Below are positions 1-8,246 of a stretch of 64,000 nt of DNA, piece after piece. Origin of the DNA: Paenibacillus sp. PL2-23 (GTDB lineage Bacteria > Bacillota > Bacilli > Paenibacillales > Paenibacillaceae); the NCBI RefSeq assembly GCF_040834005.1, contig NZ_CP162129.1, positions 2,256,001 to 2,320,000 of the forward strand, in the 5' to 3' direction. Position 1 is the first letter of the stretch. Each line of letters starts with the position of its first letter. The position numbers were made by a program, and so were the translations under genes. Under the pieces are notes generated by a model. The model worked only from the letters and a program-made list of their open reading frames with translations. It did not search any database and was not told the origin of the DNA.

Positions 1-381
1 GAAATACCAGGCCGTAACATGAAGTGAATCCTGCCGCGTCGTCAAAAAGGCCTCGCAAGAGGGACAAGAGGAAGCCGAGTCCCGCATACATGGACGAAGG
101 CCAGGGAAACTGCTCTGAACTTGGAACGGCAGTGAAGAATCCTCCGGCGTAGAGGGAGCGGCATGGTATGAAAGAGGATGTAGTGAACTGGGGAGGCCCT
201 CCCCTGCACGAGAAAAAAAAACTCGTAGCGAGGCGCTCTATAAGCTGAAAAAAAGGTGAAGTGAGATGTCTGCAGGAAGGGAGTCCGAGGGGCTCGTAGT
301 ACCAAGGAACCGTAGGACAACATAACCTGCGGGAGGGAAGGAGCTCTGCTTTGTTCACGTTTCTTAAGGAGGTACGAGTCA

Positions 382-1674
382 GTGAATGCCAATCGGCTAA
401 CAACACCAAAGGAAAACGTTCAACAACTCCAAGAGAAACTAGGTCATGCGGCCAAGGAAAACAAGAAACGCAGATTCCACGCTTTGTATGACAAGGTCTA
501 CCGAATGGACATTTTGTGGGAAGCATGGCGCAGGGTGCGAGCCAATAAAGGCTCGGCGGGCGTCGACGGTGAGACGCTGACGGACATCGAGAAGCAAGGC
601 GAATACCTCTTCTTGCTTGAATGCCAACGGCTTTTAAAAGAGGGGCGCTACCACCCACAGCCTGTTCGGCGGCATTACATCCCGAAGAAAGATGGGAAGC
701 AAAGACCGCTTGGTATTCCGACCATTCGAGATCGCGTCATACAAATGGCAACAAAACTAGTCATGGAACCGATCTTTGAAGCCGATTTTCAGGAATCCTC
801 ATTTGGATTCCGTCCGAAGAGAAGTGCGAAGGGAGCGCTGGACCGGATCCGGAAGGCATGCAATCGCAAGGGAAATTGGGTGATCGACGTCGACATCCAA
901 GGCTACTTCGACAACATCAATCAAGAGAAGCTTATGAAACTGGTTGAAATGCGAATCAGTGACAGACGAATGTTGAAGCTGGTTCGGAAGTGGTTACAAG
1001 CGGGAGTGATGGAAGAAGGGACGGTAAGGCGCTCAGATTTGGGAACACCGCAAGGCGGGGTAATATCTCCGCTGCTTGCGAACATTTACCTCAATTACTT
1101 CGACATTCTGTGGGAACGACATGGGAGCGGTCACGGAGAACTAACGCGTTATGCGGATGACTTCGTGGTTGTATGCAAAACGAAGAAAGACGCAGACCGA
1201 TCGTACGAACTTATTCGTGCGATTATGGATCGTCTCGAACTCACCTTGCATCCAACCAAAACGCGCATCGTCGGACTGTGGACAGGAGAAGAAGGCTTCG
1301 ACTTTCTCGGTATGCATCATCGCAAGACGAAAGCAGAAACCTCCAAAGGAAAAGTGTATTACACCACTCAGCAATGGCTGACTCGGAAAGCAGAAGAACG
1401 CATTCGGGAAGTCGTAAAAGACCGTCTGGCACCGCCGGGTATGCGGCACAAGTCGTTACTTGAACAGGTCAATTGGTTAAATCCCAAGATACAAGGCTGG
1501 CGGAATTATTACTACACCGCCCACAGTCAGCGGAAGATGGCAAAGCTGGATTGGTACATTCTTCAGAGGCTTGCGAGATGGTACGCGAAGAAGCGGCAAC
1601 GCGCACGATGGATGAGTTCTGTGCGCGAGGTTAAATTCATGGCTAGACAACATGGACTCAAAACGCTCTTGTAA
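382..1674 (+). CDS. ltrA: Group II intron reverse transcriptase/maturase
   Basis: Multifunctional intron-encoded protein of 430 aa that reverse-transcribes the intron RNA during retrohoming and helps it splice. The RT domain shows the family signatures PLGIPTIRDR, the GTPQGGVISPLLANIYL block, and the catalytic box YADD at residues 257-260. The maturase (X) domain follows, with the WRNYY motif near residue 375. No HNH endonuclease is present, so target-primed mobility probably uses single-stranded DNA or another strand break. The start is GTG at 382, with AAGGAGG at 365-371 giving about 10 nt spacing. The frame is intact, so the intron may still be mobile. Confidence 0.93.
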   Translation: MNANRLTTPKENVQQLQEKLGHAAKENKKRRFHALYDKVYRMDILWEAWRRVRANKGSAGVDGETLTDIEKQGEYLFLLECQRLLKEGRYHPQPVRRHYIPKKDGKQRPLGIPTIRDRVIQMATKLVMEPIFEADFQESSFGFRPKRSAKGALDRIRKACNRKGNWVIDVDIQGYFDNINQEKLMKLVEMRISDRRMLKLVRKWLQAGVMEEGTVRRSDLGTPQGGVISPLLANIYLNYFDILWERHGSGHGELTRYADDFVVVCKTKKDADRSYELIRAIMDRLELTLHPTKTRIVGLWTGEEGFDFLGMHHRKTKAETSKGKVYYTTQQWLTRKAEERIREVVKDRLAPPGMRHKSLLEQVNWLNPKIQGWRNYYYTAHSQRKMAKLDWYILQRLARWYAKKRQRARWMSSVREVKFMARQHGLKTLL

Positions 1675-1703
1675 TCTGCATGCACATGAATGACGAACAT
1701 CGG

Positions 1704-1737
1704 AAAGCCGTATGAGGGAAAACCTCACGTACGGTTT
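1704..1737 (+). ncRNA. Group II intron domain V (intron 1)
   Basis: A 34-nt hairpin with the conserved AAAGCCGTATGAGGG 5' arm, a GAAA tetraloop and the CCTCACGTACGGTTT 3' arm. It forms the catalytic metal-binding core of the ribozyme and lies 29 nt after the maturase stop codon, as is usual. Confidence 0.85.
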
Positions 1738-2416
1738 GATGAGGAGGGGCTGAAATTTTCAGCCCTTTACTCTAGCGACGGGCAGTCGTATCACTAGCGC
1801 TTATGCGCTATGAGTGATCAATTACAGGCGGCGGTAACGATACCTAAAGTAAAAACGAGCCGAGAGCCTGGAACGAAAACTTTTCTCGAAGGTGTAAGTC
1901 CTTCCTCAAGAGTTCTGGTACAGCTTGAGAAGCCTAATCTAGGGCAGGAATCGCGAGGTACTTGTCTGAAGGAGATGCGGATAGTCGAGAGACCCGTAGG
2001 CGGATGAGCAGACCCAAATGCGAAAGCGTGAAGCACGCAGCGGCGGGGTAAGTCGGCGACTGTGCGTAAATAACGGGAAGCCTGCTACACGGCAAACTGT
2101 TGCCCCAAGAGCCAGACGAGCAACAGTGACTTATCATGTGAAGGTGCTGGGTATGTTCAGAAGGAAGATAGGATGACCCCGTGAGGTTCTCTGTCCTCCC
2201 TGCAAAGGATGGGTATCTATAAGGCTTCGCCGAAGTGATACTCATGTCAGAGAATTCAGACGTTCTCATAGTACGGAAGTAGGCAGGCGACCAAACGTCT
2301 GCTGAACGGAAGGGGAACGACCTCGTGAACGAACACTTGAATGTAGCGTCGAACAACCGTAACGATACTGCGGTAAGAACGAACGGAATGGGCGCAATGA
2401 AAGGTGGGAGATAGAC

Positions 2417-3853
2417 ATGAATCAAGAGTTGAAGCTAAAGTGGCACAGCATCTACGGGCAGATTTTGTTCGAGAGGCGACTTTATGAAGCGTGGGAACAA
2501 GTCAAGGCAAATAAAGGAGCCGGAGGCATCGACGGAGTAACACTGGAAACGTACGGGAGGAAACTGGAGGACAATCTTGCCAGTCTCCTGAACAAGCTGA
2601 GGGCGAAGGAGTATGTCCCATCTCCCGTGCGCAGACGGTATATACTCAAGAAGAACGGGAAATTGCGACCGCTAGGTATACCCAATATCGAAGATCGGAT
2701 CGTACAGCAAGCCATTGTCAACGTTCTTCAACCAAAGTGTGAAGAACTCATCTTCCATCGTTGGTCATGCGGATACCGACCCAACTATGGGGCGAAACGG
2801 GTAGCACAGATCATCCTATGGAACGTCGAGACAGATCACAATTACATTTACGACTGCGATATCAAGGGCTTTTTCGATAACATTTCGCACAAGAGTCTTA
2901 TGCGAGTGCTTACGAAATATATAGCGGATGGAACAGTGTTAGACATGATCTGGAAATGGCTGAAGGCAGGGTACATGGAAGAAGGAAAATACCACGAGGT
3001 AGACTCTGGCACCCCCCAGGGGGGCGTGATATCGCCGCTACTTGCCAACCTGTATCTAAACGAGCTCGATTGGGAGCTAGAGGAGCATGGCATCCGATTC
3101 GTGCGCTATGCAGATGACTTCTTGCTTTTTGCCAAAACAGAAGAGGAGATCAAGAGAGCCGCGGAAATTACCCAAACGAAGCTACAAGAGCTAGGGCTCG
3201 AAGTAGCCATAGAGAAAACGAAAACGGTAAATTTCAATGACGACGATTTTGATTTTCTGGGCTTTACATTCCAGCATTGGCGGGAACGCAAGAAAGATGG
3301 AAAGCGCTACTTCATAGCCAAGCCGAAGGACAGCACGTGGAAGGACTTCAAACAGAAGATCAAAGCCAAAACGAAGAAGACGCTGACCCTCAACAAAAAG
3401 GAGTGGTTGGAGAGAGTAAATCCCGTCATACGTGGGAAGGTGAATTACTTTCTGAACTTGTTCAAAGCGATGGAGGAAAACAGAAGGTACGGGCAAGAAA
3501 GCCGCTGCTTCGTAAATGCATGTCGTAATAACCTACTAGACGTGGATGGGGATATAAGGAAGAGGCTACGAGTCGCCATGATACACAAACATCCAAGTCA
3601 AAGGAAGGGACATGCGATGAAAACGAAGTGGAACAACGAGTTCTTTGCTCGTATTGGACTCATTCCTGCGCACTGGCTGTACCTCCATGAGCAATATGGC
3701 TACTCCCTTGACGATTACCTAGATTACATGAAGACGCGTCAGGCAGCAAAACAACAACGTAAAGTGCAAAAAGCAAAAGAACGCGGCGAGGAGTATTACA
3801 CTCCCGAGCGCGTTCGTAAAATGCAATATGCCCAGCGACTAGCAACTTATTGA
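2417..3853 (+). CDS. ltrA: Group II intron reverse transcriptase/maturase
   Basis: Intron-encoded protein of 478 aa. RT blocks are clear: RPLGIPNIEDRIVQQA, SGTPQGGVISPLLANLYLN, and YADD at residues 231-234. The maturase domain (NPVIRGKVNYF, about residue 335) is followed by a basic C-terminal tail rich in K, R and Q, likely RNA- or DNA-binding, without HNH residues. It is clearly diverged from the first maturase, so this is not a simple duplication. The ATG at 2417 is preceded by GGTGGGAG. The frame is intact. Confidence 0.93.
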   Translation: MNQELKLKWHSIYGQILFERRLYEAWEQVKANKGAGGIDGVTLETYGRKLEDNLASLLNKLRAKEYVPSPVRRRYILKKNGKLRPLGIPNIEDRIVQQAIVNVLQPKCEELIFHRWSCGYRPNYGAKRVAQIILWNVETDHNYIYDCDIKGFFDNISHKSLMRVLTKYIADGTVLDMIWKWLKAGYMEEGKYHEVDSGTPQGGVISPLLANLYLNELDWELEEHGIRFVRYADDFLLFAKTEEEIKRAAEITQTKLQELGLEVAIEKTKTVNFNDDDFDFLGFTFQHWRERKKDGKRYFIAKPKDSTWKDFKQKIKAKTKKTLTLNKKEWLERVNPVIRGKVNYFLNLFKAMEENRRYGQESRCFVNACRNNLLDVDGDIRKRLRVAMIHKHPSQRKGHAMKTKWNNEFFARIGLIPAHWLYLHEQYGYSLDDYLDYMKTRQAAKQQRKVQKAKERGEEYYTPERVRKMQYAQRLATY

Positions 3854-3875
3854 TCACATGTTGAAACACGTTGGT

Positions 3876-3908
3876 GAGCCGTATGCCTTAGTAGGGCACG
3901 TACGGTTC
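3876..3908 (+). ncRNA. Group II intron domain V (intron 2)
   Basis: GAGCCGTATGCC... hairpin closing with GGCACGTACGGTTC, 22 nt after the maturase stop. It is the standard catalytic domain V shape, and defines the intron's 3' region together with the domain VI hairpin just downstream. Confidence 0.85.
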
Positions 3909-3941
3909 GATAAGGGGGAAGCCATGAGAGTGGTTTCCCTA

Positions 3942-4330
3942 CTTTATTTTTTATGAATCAGAATTTGTACTCATCGAGCAAAGTTTTTGAACTTGGGGAC
4001 GAAAATGGGGACGAAATTTAAAATATATTCCATTTCCTTGGATGACGCAATTAAATTTGTGTGCACTCTAATGAATCGAACGCGTGAACAAGGAACTACG
4101 TTAACGACTCTGGATTCCAGACAGCCCGACAAACATTTATGTAATCTGTGGGCTCTAGATTACAATGAGAAATGTGCCTAAGTGGTTTCTTAAATCGTAC
4201 GGAACTGACCCAATAATGTGAGTCAAATTTAAATACCTTCAAGAGAATGACTCCATTTTGAATTGAAAAAAAATCAGCTAGCCGATTGAAGTAAGATGCA
4301 AGCAATAAAAAGGTGATTAGATGGTGTGCC
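3942..4330. other. Gene-poor stretch after the introns
   Basis: I see no convincing gene. A 64-codon open frame at 3987-4181 starts with LGTKMGTK, a string reminiscent of the extreme C-termini of some tyrosine integrases. It lacks any catalytic part and has no good ribosome site, so it may be a scrap of an old integrase end. The rest is AT-rich sequence without a clear promoter or terminator. Confidence 0.4.
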
Positions 4331-4690
4331 GGTGTGAGAAGTTATGGATATCAACATGGAATCAAGAATGTGACTTAGGTGAAGGAGTGGATGGTGTGGC
4401 ATCGTAATGGTGAGTTCCATCGGTTGGAGCAACCTGTAGGTAAGCAGTACAGCAAGCCAAAGACCCTGAGTATGTTCCGGCTCGAGAAGTTGAAACTAGA
4501 GAACCTGTTTTTGAAGTAACTATTGGATGTGCTAAAAAAGTACAAAACGTTGTTGAAGATATGCGGCTTAAAACGTAATCGCCGAGATAGAAGCTCTTCG
4601 AGGAATACTCATTGTAAAGCAGGTTTGTGCATGGCTAGGATTGAACGTTCTAATTACTATCGGTGGAATGCGAGCCATGAGACAAAGTAA
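4331..4690 (+). pseudogene. Decayed IS3-family transposase
   Basis: Read in one frame, the stretch gives IS3-type OrfA signatures: WMVWHRNGEFHRLEQPVGKQ, then the leucine-zipper-like KLKLENLFLK and LLDVLKKYKTLLK. It continues into the start of OrfB, MARIERSNYYRWNA. The frame is broken by TAG at 4376-4378 and TAA at 4517-4519, and ends at TAA 4688. The OrfB catalytic DDE region is missing. This is a dead remnant and shows long-term turnover of mobile DNA in this island. Confidence 0.75.
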
Positions 4691-5002
4691 GTGAATCAAA
4701 TTAGCGGTAAAATTCGTTAACTCCGCATTTAGCACAAACTTAGGCGAATTAGATTAGGGATCACATTACTCTCCTCTAAAAGCAATTCTAAATAGATGAA
4801 TGCCCTTGTGAAGGAAGGTTTTTTGCTCATTATATATCATCGAAACTATCTCGAGAGGCTTTAACTAAATAATTCTCAAAATCAAGTAAATGTCGATAAG
4901 AGCAGTCGAAAAATCAGTCGGTAAGTCGAAATAAAGGTTTTTTTCTATTTGTGACGAATATAAAAATTCATAGAATAATAATCTTGAAAAAGGGGTAATT
5001 TT
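4691..5002. other. AT-rich intergenic stretch
   Basis: No gene, RNA or clear repeat recognised in these 312 bases. The last 30 bases carry the ribosome site (AAAAAGGGG at about 4987-4995) for the GTG start of the next gene. Confidence 0.5.
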
Positions 5003-5719
5003 GTGAAAAAGAAGTACAAAGATAAACTGCTTGAAGTCCAGGGGAAAAACCCGAAACCTAAAGTGAAAAGTGATGCTGAATCAATTCTAATGTTGAGAGA
5101 ATTGATAGATCGAACTAATAAAGTAATGCTCGATTATGAAGTGGAATATGCAATGAAATGGTTAAATGGGCTAGAGAAATTCATTGAAGATAAAGAAGGC
5201 CGTGTAAATGCTAATTGGTTTCAAGCTCATTTAAGTCGTGGCCATATTGTTGAGGTAGAATTGTTTGGTCATTTTAATAAAGAATTGACGTTTGTACATC
5301 CGTGTGTTGTATTATACGACGGTTCATATACGAGTGGCGGAGGTTGGATGTTAGTTGCACCTATTTCAACACCTCGTTTTGGACGAGGAGATTCTTTGAC
5401 AATTGACGTGAATGTAGAGGATGGTTTAAAGCATGAATCTGGAGTATGTCTTGATAATTTAAAAATTATTGACAAAAGACGTGTTCTCTATCAACACGAA
5501 AATAATGATGGTTCAAAATCTAAATTGAGATCAATTAAATTGGATGAAATCGACAATGCGATTCTAATTAATTTTCTTCCTAAAGCTCATGAAAAATATA
5601 CAGCTTTGGATTCTTTGTATCAACAAGAAAAGGCTGCTCACGATCAGACCAAACAAGCATTGGAAGAACTTAAAGAAAAGTTTGAACAACTTAATAAGAA
5701 AGAAGTAACAACTAATTAA
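5003..5719 (+). CDS. PemK/MazF-family toxin-like protein with extensions
   Basis: Protein of 238 aa. The central part, about residues 75-165, matches the PemK/MazF fold. It contains RGHIVEVELFG, then HPCVVLYDG, a VAPIST strand, and ESGVCLDNLKIIDKRRVL, the last corresponding to the family's dimer-interface helix region. Family members are usually sequence-specific endoribonucleases of about 110-130 aa. This one has an extra N-terminal helical region of about 70 residues and a C-terminal coiled coil (QQEKAAHDQTKQALEELKEK). No antitoxin gene overlaps or precedes it; upstream is a dead transposase and downstream a repeat RNA. It could be a stand-alone RNase, a toxin with an unusual antitoxin, or a regulatory protein. 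The start is GTG at 5003. Fold assignment is fairly sure; function is inference. Confidence 0.7.
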   Translation: MKKKYKDKLLEVQGKNPKPKVKSDAESILMLRELIDRTNKVMLDYEVEYAMKWLNGLEKFIEDKEGRVNANWFQAHLSRGHIVEVELFGHFNKELTFVHPCVVLYDGSYTSGGGWMLVAPISTPRFGRGDSLTIDVNVEDGLKHESGVCLDNLKIIDKRRVLYQHENNDGSKSKLRSIKLDEIDNAILINFLPKAHEKYTALDSLYQQEKAAHDQTKQALEELKEKFEQLNKKEVTTN

Positions 5720-5726
5720 ATCCCTC

Positions 5727-5755
5727 TTGATAAATGCAACAGTATATTGTATAGT
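5727..5755 (+). promoter_or_regulatory. Sigma-A promoter of the repeat RNA
   Basis: TTGATA at 5727-5732 and TATAGT at 5750-5755, with the ideal 17-nt spacer. It lies 8 bases after the preceding stop codon and points at the repeat region; the expected transcript start is near 5762. Confidence 0.7.
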
Positions 5756-5782
5756 TAAGTCACGAGCAGGACATAATTATTT

Positions 5783-5861
5783 TGGGCCCTAGCGCCCCGC
5801 GCAATTAAGCGCATTTAAAAAATGTTTTTCTGGGTCTTAGCGCCCCGCGCAATTAAGCGCA
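5783..5861 (+). repeat. Two 31-bp direct repeats, 48-bp period
   Basis: Units at 5783-5813 and 5831-5861. They are identical from TAGCGCCCCGCGC through AATTAAGCGCA, with two mismatches near the start (GGGCCC against GGGTCT). They are separated by 17 AT-rich bases. The 48-bp period and two copies fall within the range known for type III antitoxin RNAs. The spacer is too short for CRISPR. Confidence 0.85.
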
Positions 5862-5900
5862 AGTAATAGCTTTCACATTAGTGAAGGCTATTACTTTTTT
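5862..5900 (+). terminator. Intrinsic terminator after the repeat RNA
   Basis: A 15-bp stem (5862-5876 with 5881-5895, one mismatch), ATTA loop, then a run of T. The first stem base abuts the second repeat. It separates the repeat RNA from the gene starting at 5945, so that gene depends on read-through or its own promoter. Confidence 0.85.
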
Positions 5901-5944
5901 GTTTACTTTTTAATTTGTGAATTTAATTTCTGGAAGGTGATCCG

Positions 5945-7135
5945 ATGGATTTTAGTTCAAGGAACAAAGTGTTTACGTTTCTTGATGAATATTCAAATGA
6001 TGTTAAAGGACAAATTAATTCAAAAAAAACAATAAACATGCTCTTAAAATCTTATATTTTTGAAACTTATACATCAACCTCTAAATCTAAAAAAATTGAA
6101 TTAGCTCAACTTTTTGCACTGAAAAAGTTTACTACTGTACAAATTGATGAAGAATTATTTTTAATCAAAAGAGGTAATGAAACTATTGGGTTTGTTGAAA
6201 AAGTTGATGAACGATTTTCAATCTTGTATTCAATAGATAAAGCTCAAAGAGCAGATATTTTGACAAACTTGCTTGTCAAGCAATTTCCTGTTCTTGATAA
6301 TTTATGGATATCAGGGAAAATGTTTGACTACTTTTGGGATAACATTCAATCAGAACATATGCCGCATAGATATATTAAATTGAAATTTGAGTATGACGGA
6401 TTTTTTGAAGTGCTTCAAGGATATAATATTAATAATGAAGAGAATATTGATGAAGATGAGATATTAGATGATCAGAGAATTACATCTATTTCTTTAGTAG
6501 AAGAGTTAGATAATCTTAGAGATAAAATAGATCAAGTCCGTTTATTATTTCCTGCATTTTTTGCTGTTGGGCTATTGAGATTTCCAAGCTTGGTAGGTAA
6601 AGGAGGGCATGATTTTTACCGCCATGGTAAAGTTACAAATCGTTCTGAAAGTTTTAATGATCATAGATACCAGATTATCAGCACAGTAAAACAATACAAA
6701 CATATCACAGTTAATATTGAAAGTGATGTGTGGTTGAAATTTGATAAATTTACATCTGATAAGTTAGGTGTCAAAATGGAAGGAAGTCCAGTTGTATTTA
6801 AATTTTCTAAACGATTACAAGAAAAAGTTTTTTTGAATTTTGTTAATTATACATTTCCTACGGGAAAGGAACCGTTCAGGATTTTAGGAAGCCCAATTTG
6901 GGTGAATGAAAATAAGGTACATATTTACGGCAATGACATTCATCTTTGGCAAAAGGTGTTGATGGAGTTGAGTAGAGAGGAATTTGTAGTGATTTTACCT
7001 AGAGGAACATGTGGTAACACCATTCACAGATTGGTTACCAATATACAACGTTTTCTAGACCCCGCTGTTGACGTATTTATAGGTGATCAACGTTACGAGA
7101 AGTTTCTACGAAGTGGAAGGGAGTCGGACGTTTGA
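5945..7135 (+). CDS. Unknown protein, first gene of a two-gene unit
   Basis: A 396-aa protein I do not recognise. It is soluble, with no signal peptide or membrane helix. Residues 1-110 look mixed alpha/beta. Residues 165-200 are acidic and helical (NEENIDEDEILDD then VEELDNLRDKIDQV), and the C-terminal half is rich in aromatic beta strands. A short conserved-looking segment, VVILPRGTCGNTIHRLV, lies at residues 348-364. The ribosome site GGAAGGTGATCCG precedes ATG 5945. The stop overlaps the start of the next gene by 4 bases, so the two are translated together. Composition is strongly AT-rich like the rest of the island. Position beside an integrase, a toxin-like gene and a repeat RNA suggests a defence or selfish function, which is inference. 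Confidence 0.75.
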   Translation: MDFSSRNKVFTFLDEYSNDVKGQINSKKTINMLLKSYIFETYTSTSKSKKIELAQLFALKKFTTVQIDEELFLIKRGNETIGFVEKVDERFSILYSIDKAQRADILTNLLVKQFPVLDNLWISGKMFDYFWDNIQSEHMPHRYIKLKFEYDGFFEVLQGYNINNEENIDEDEILDDQRITSISLVEELDNLRDKIDQVRLLFPAFFAVGLLRFPSLVGKGGHDFYRHGKVTNRSESFNDHRYQIISTVKQYKHITVNIESDVWLKFDKFTSDKLGVKMEGSPVVFKFSKRLQEKVFLNFVNYTFPTGKEPFRILGSPIWVNENKVHIYGNDIHLWQKVLMELSREEFVVILPRGTCGNTIHRLVTNIQRFLDPAVDVFIGDQRYEKFLRSGRESDV

Positions 7136-8145
7136 ACACATTTAATTCCCTACACCATTTAAATTTATTTCTACATATGGCAATGAATTATCCGAAGGGC
7201 TCAAGTTTCACCCCGTTTTTTTATAATCTAGGTTATAGATTGCAGTACATAGGTCTTTCTATTCCGGTATCATCGCAAAAGAAAGAGATTTTAAGTCAAT
7301 ATATTAACTCAAATATTAATTCTGTTGTAACACCGGAGATGATTTATCGACAAGAAAATACGAATAATTATTTATTAATTGAGTGTAAATTAATTGATAT
7401 TGTTGCAAAACTGGATACAAGAGACTCCAGACAAGCATTAGGATATCTTTCACTAACTGATAATGAATTAATAACGTATCTAGGATCTTTAAATAACAAA
7501 AAAGTTACAGGGATGTTAGAATATTCTGTTTTGGATGAGCACATTCATTCGTATAATAACAATCTCAAAATATTATCCGATGTGGTGGATAGGGCAATTG
7601 GCGATCATTTTCCCTACAGAATATCTAGTTTAAAGTTTGAAGGTTCGATTATTTACTATACTTATACGTTAAACGGAAAAAAAGAATCAATAAAAATAAC
7701 ATCTGATCCTCTTTTGTTGCTAATTCCACTAGATCCAGATGTTAATTTAAAAGATGAATACGGTAAAAAGGTCTTGGAAGAAAATTTGCGTATGACAGTG
7801 GCAAATAAAATATGTCCCTTCATTGGTATAATGGAATTTTCATTTAATTTAGAAGAAGTTTGTGAGGAAGTAATACCAGTTTGGGGGCTTTGGTCGAGAA
7901 CATCTAAGAGAAAAATAAAAGAGTTGCTAAAATATTATCTCAATGAAATATCGAAAGAACTTAAAAAGAAAGGATTACAAATAGAGTATAATAGGGGAAC
8001 TTATAATATACCTATGGTTTCTATAAATATTGCAGAAAAAGTTAGAGGCTATTTCAGAGTAAGTGACTCAAATAAAATAGCTAGTGATTCAATTAATTTA
8101 TTAGATCAAATGGTAATAGATGAATTCACCAATGAAGAATTATAA
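7132..8145 (+). CDS. Putative PD-(D/E)xK-fold nuclease, second gene of unit
   Basis: A 337-aa protein with no family I can name. Residues 68-105 read P68-E69, then a hydrophobic strand ending in E84-C85-K86, then Q101 and Y105. The order PE...(I/L)ExK...QxxxY is the usual signature of PD-(D/E)xK nucleases, including restriction enzymes. The remaining 230 residues show beta-rich segments and a C-terminal helical region (SKRKIKELLKYYLNEISKELKKKG). The start is TTG at 7132, preceded by GGAAGGGAG, overlapping the upstream stop by 4 bases; an alternative ATG lies about 45 bases in. The pairing is tight, so the two proteins probably act together, with this one as the likely effector. The nuclease call rests on motif reading only. 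Confidence 0.6.
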   Translation: MNTFNSLHHLNLFLHMAMNYPKGSSFTPFFYNLGYRLQYIGLSIPVSSQKKEILSQYINSNINSVVTPEMIYRQENTNNYLLIECKLIDIVAKLDTRDSRQALGYLSLTDNELITYLGSLNNKKVTGMLEYSVLDEHIHSYNNNLKILSDVVDRAIGDHFPYRISSLKFEGSIIYYTYTLNGKKESIKITSDPLLLLIPLDPDVNLKDEYGKKVLEENLRMTVANKICPFIGIMEFSFNLEEVCEEVIPVWGLWSRTSKRKIKELLKYYLNEISKELKKKGLQIEYNRGTYNIPMVSINIAEKVRGYFRVSDSNKIASDSINLLDQMVIDEFTNEEL

Positions 8146-8190
8146 GGGCACTTTAATCAGAACCAAAGATATAAAATTGCTTGTAATATT

Positions 8191-8238
8191 AGAATAATCA
8201 AATGGCTGATGAAAACTTATCAGCCTTTTGATTATTCT
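8191..8238. terminator. Bidirectional terminator between convergent genes
   Basis: A 20-bp stem with one mismatch (8191-8210 with 8219-8238) and an 8-base loop, AT-rich at its foot in both directions. It separates the two-gene unit from the convergent integrase gene. Confidence 0.8.
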
Positions 8239-8246
8239 ACAACGAT

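Larger units (their letters stand above)
1..1770 (+). mobile_element. Group II intron 1 (5' end outside window)
   Basis: Self-splicing retroelement: structured RNA (1-381) ahead of a maturase/reverse transcriptase gene, then domains V and VI. Domain V is at 1704-1737, and the domain VI hairpin with its GGGCTGAAA and TTTCAGCCC arms lies at about 1745-1766. The 3' splice site is estimated at 1768-1773 (after TTTAC or TTTACTCT); I cannot fix it exactly. The first 381 bases contain no gene and look like intron domains I-IV. Their 5' start is not in the window or not recognisable. The intron-encoded protein has no endonuclease domain. Confidence 0.85.
1775..3941 (+). mobile_element. Group II intron 2, directly following intron 1
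   Basis: A second, different group II intron. About 640 bases of structured non-coding RNA (1775-2416, no gene seen) precede a maturase gene; domain V is at 3876-3908. A domain VI hairpin with GGGGGAAGCCA and TGGTTTCCC arms lies at 3913-3938, giving a 3' end near 3940. The 5' boundary is uncertain within about 50 bases: no canonical GTGYG start is evident between 1768 and 1830. The two introns share almost no spacer, so intron 2 probably inserted at or next to the end of intron 1. Confidence 0.8.
5762..5900 (+). ncRNA. Candidate small RNA with two direct repeats
   Basis: A predicted transcript of about 138 nt bounded by a good sigma-A promoter and a strong intrinsic terminator. It contains no open reading frame of note. 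Its body consists of two copies of a GC-rich repeat, each able to form a GCGC-closed hairpin, in an otherwise AT-rich region. It stands between the PemK/MazF-like gene and a two-gene unit. The order promoter, repeat RNA, terminator, protein gene is that of type III toxin-antitoxin loci (toxIN, cptIN, tenpIN), but neither downstream protein looks like a known ToxN. The RNA itself is inference from sequence signals. Confidence 0.55.

Noticed and set aside
1810..2425. Short open frames in the leader of intron 2
   Set aside because: The region is structured intron RNA; the frames have no ribosome sites and do not resemble proteins.
3987..4181. 64-codon open frame as a gene
   Set aside because: No ribosome site, no homologous pattern apart from a short LGTKMGTK string; at most a scrap of an integrase end.
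5783..5861. The two repeats as a minimal CRISPR array
   Set aside because: Only two units, a 17-base spacer that is too short, no cas genes, and a promoter-terminator frame that fits a small RNA better.
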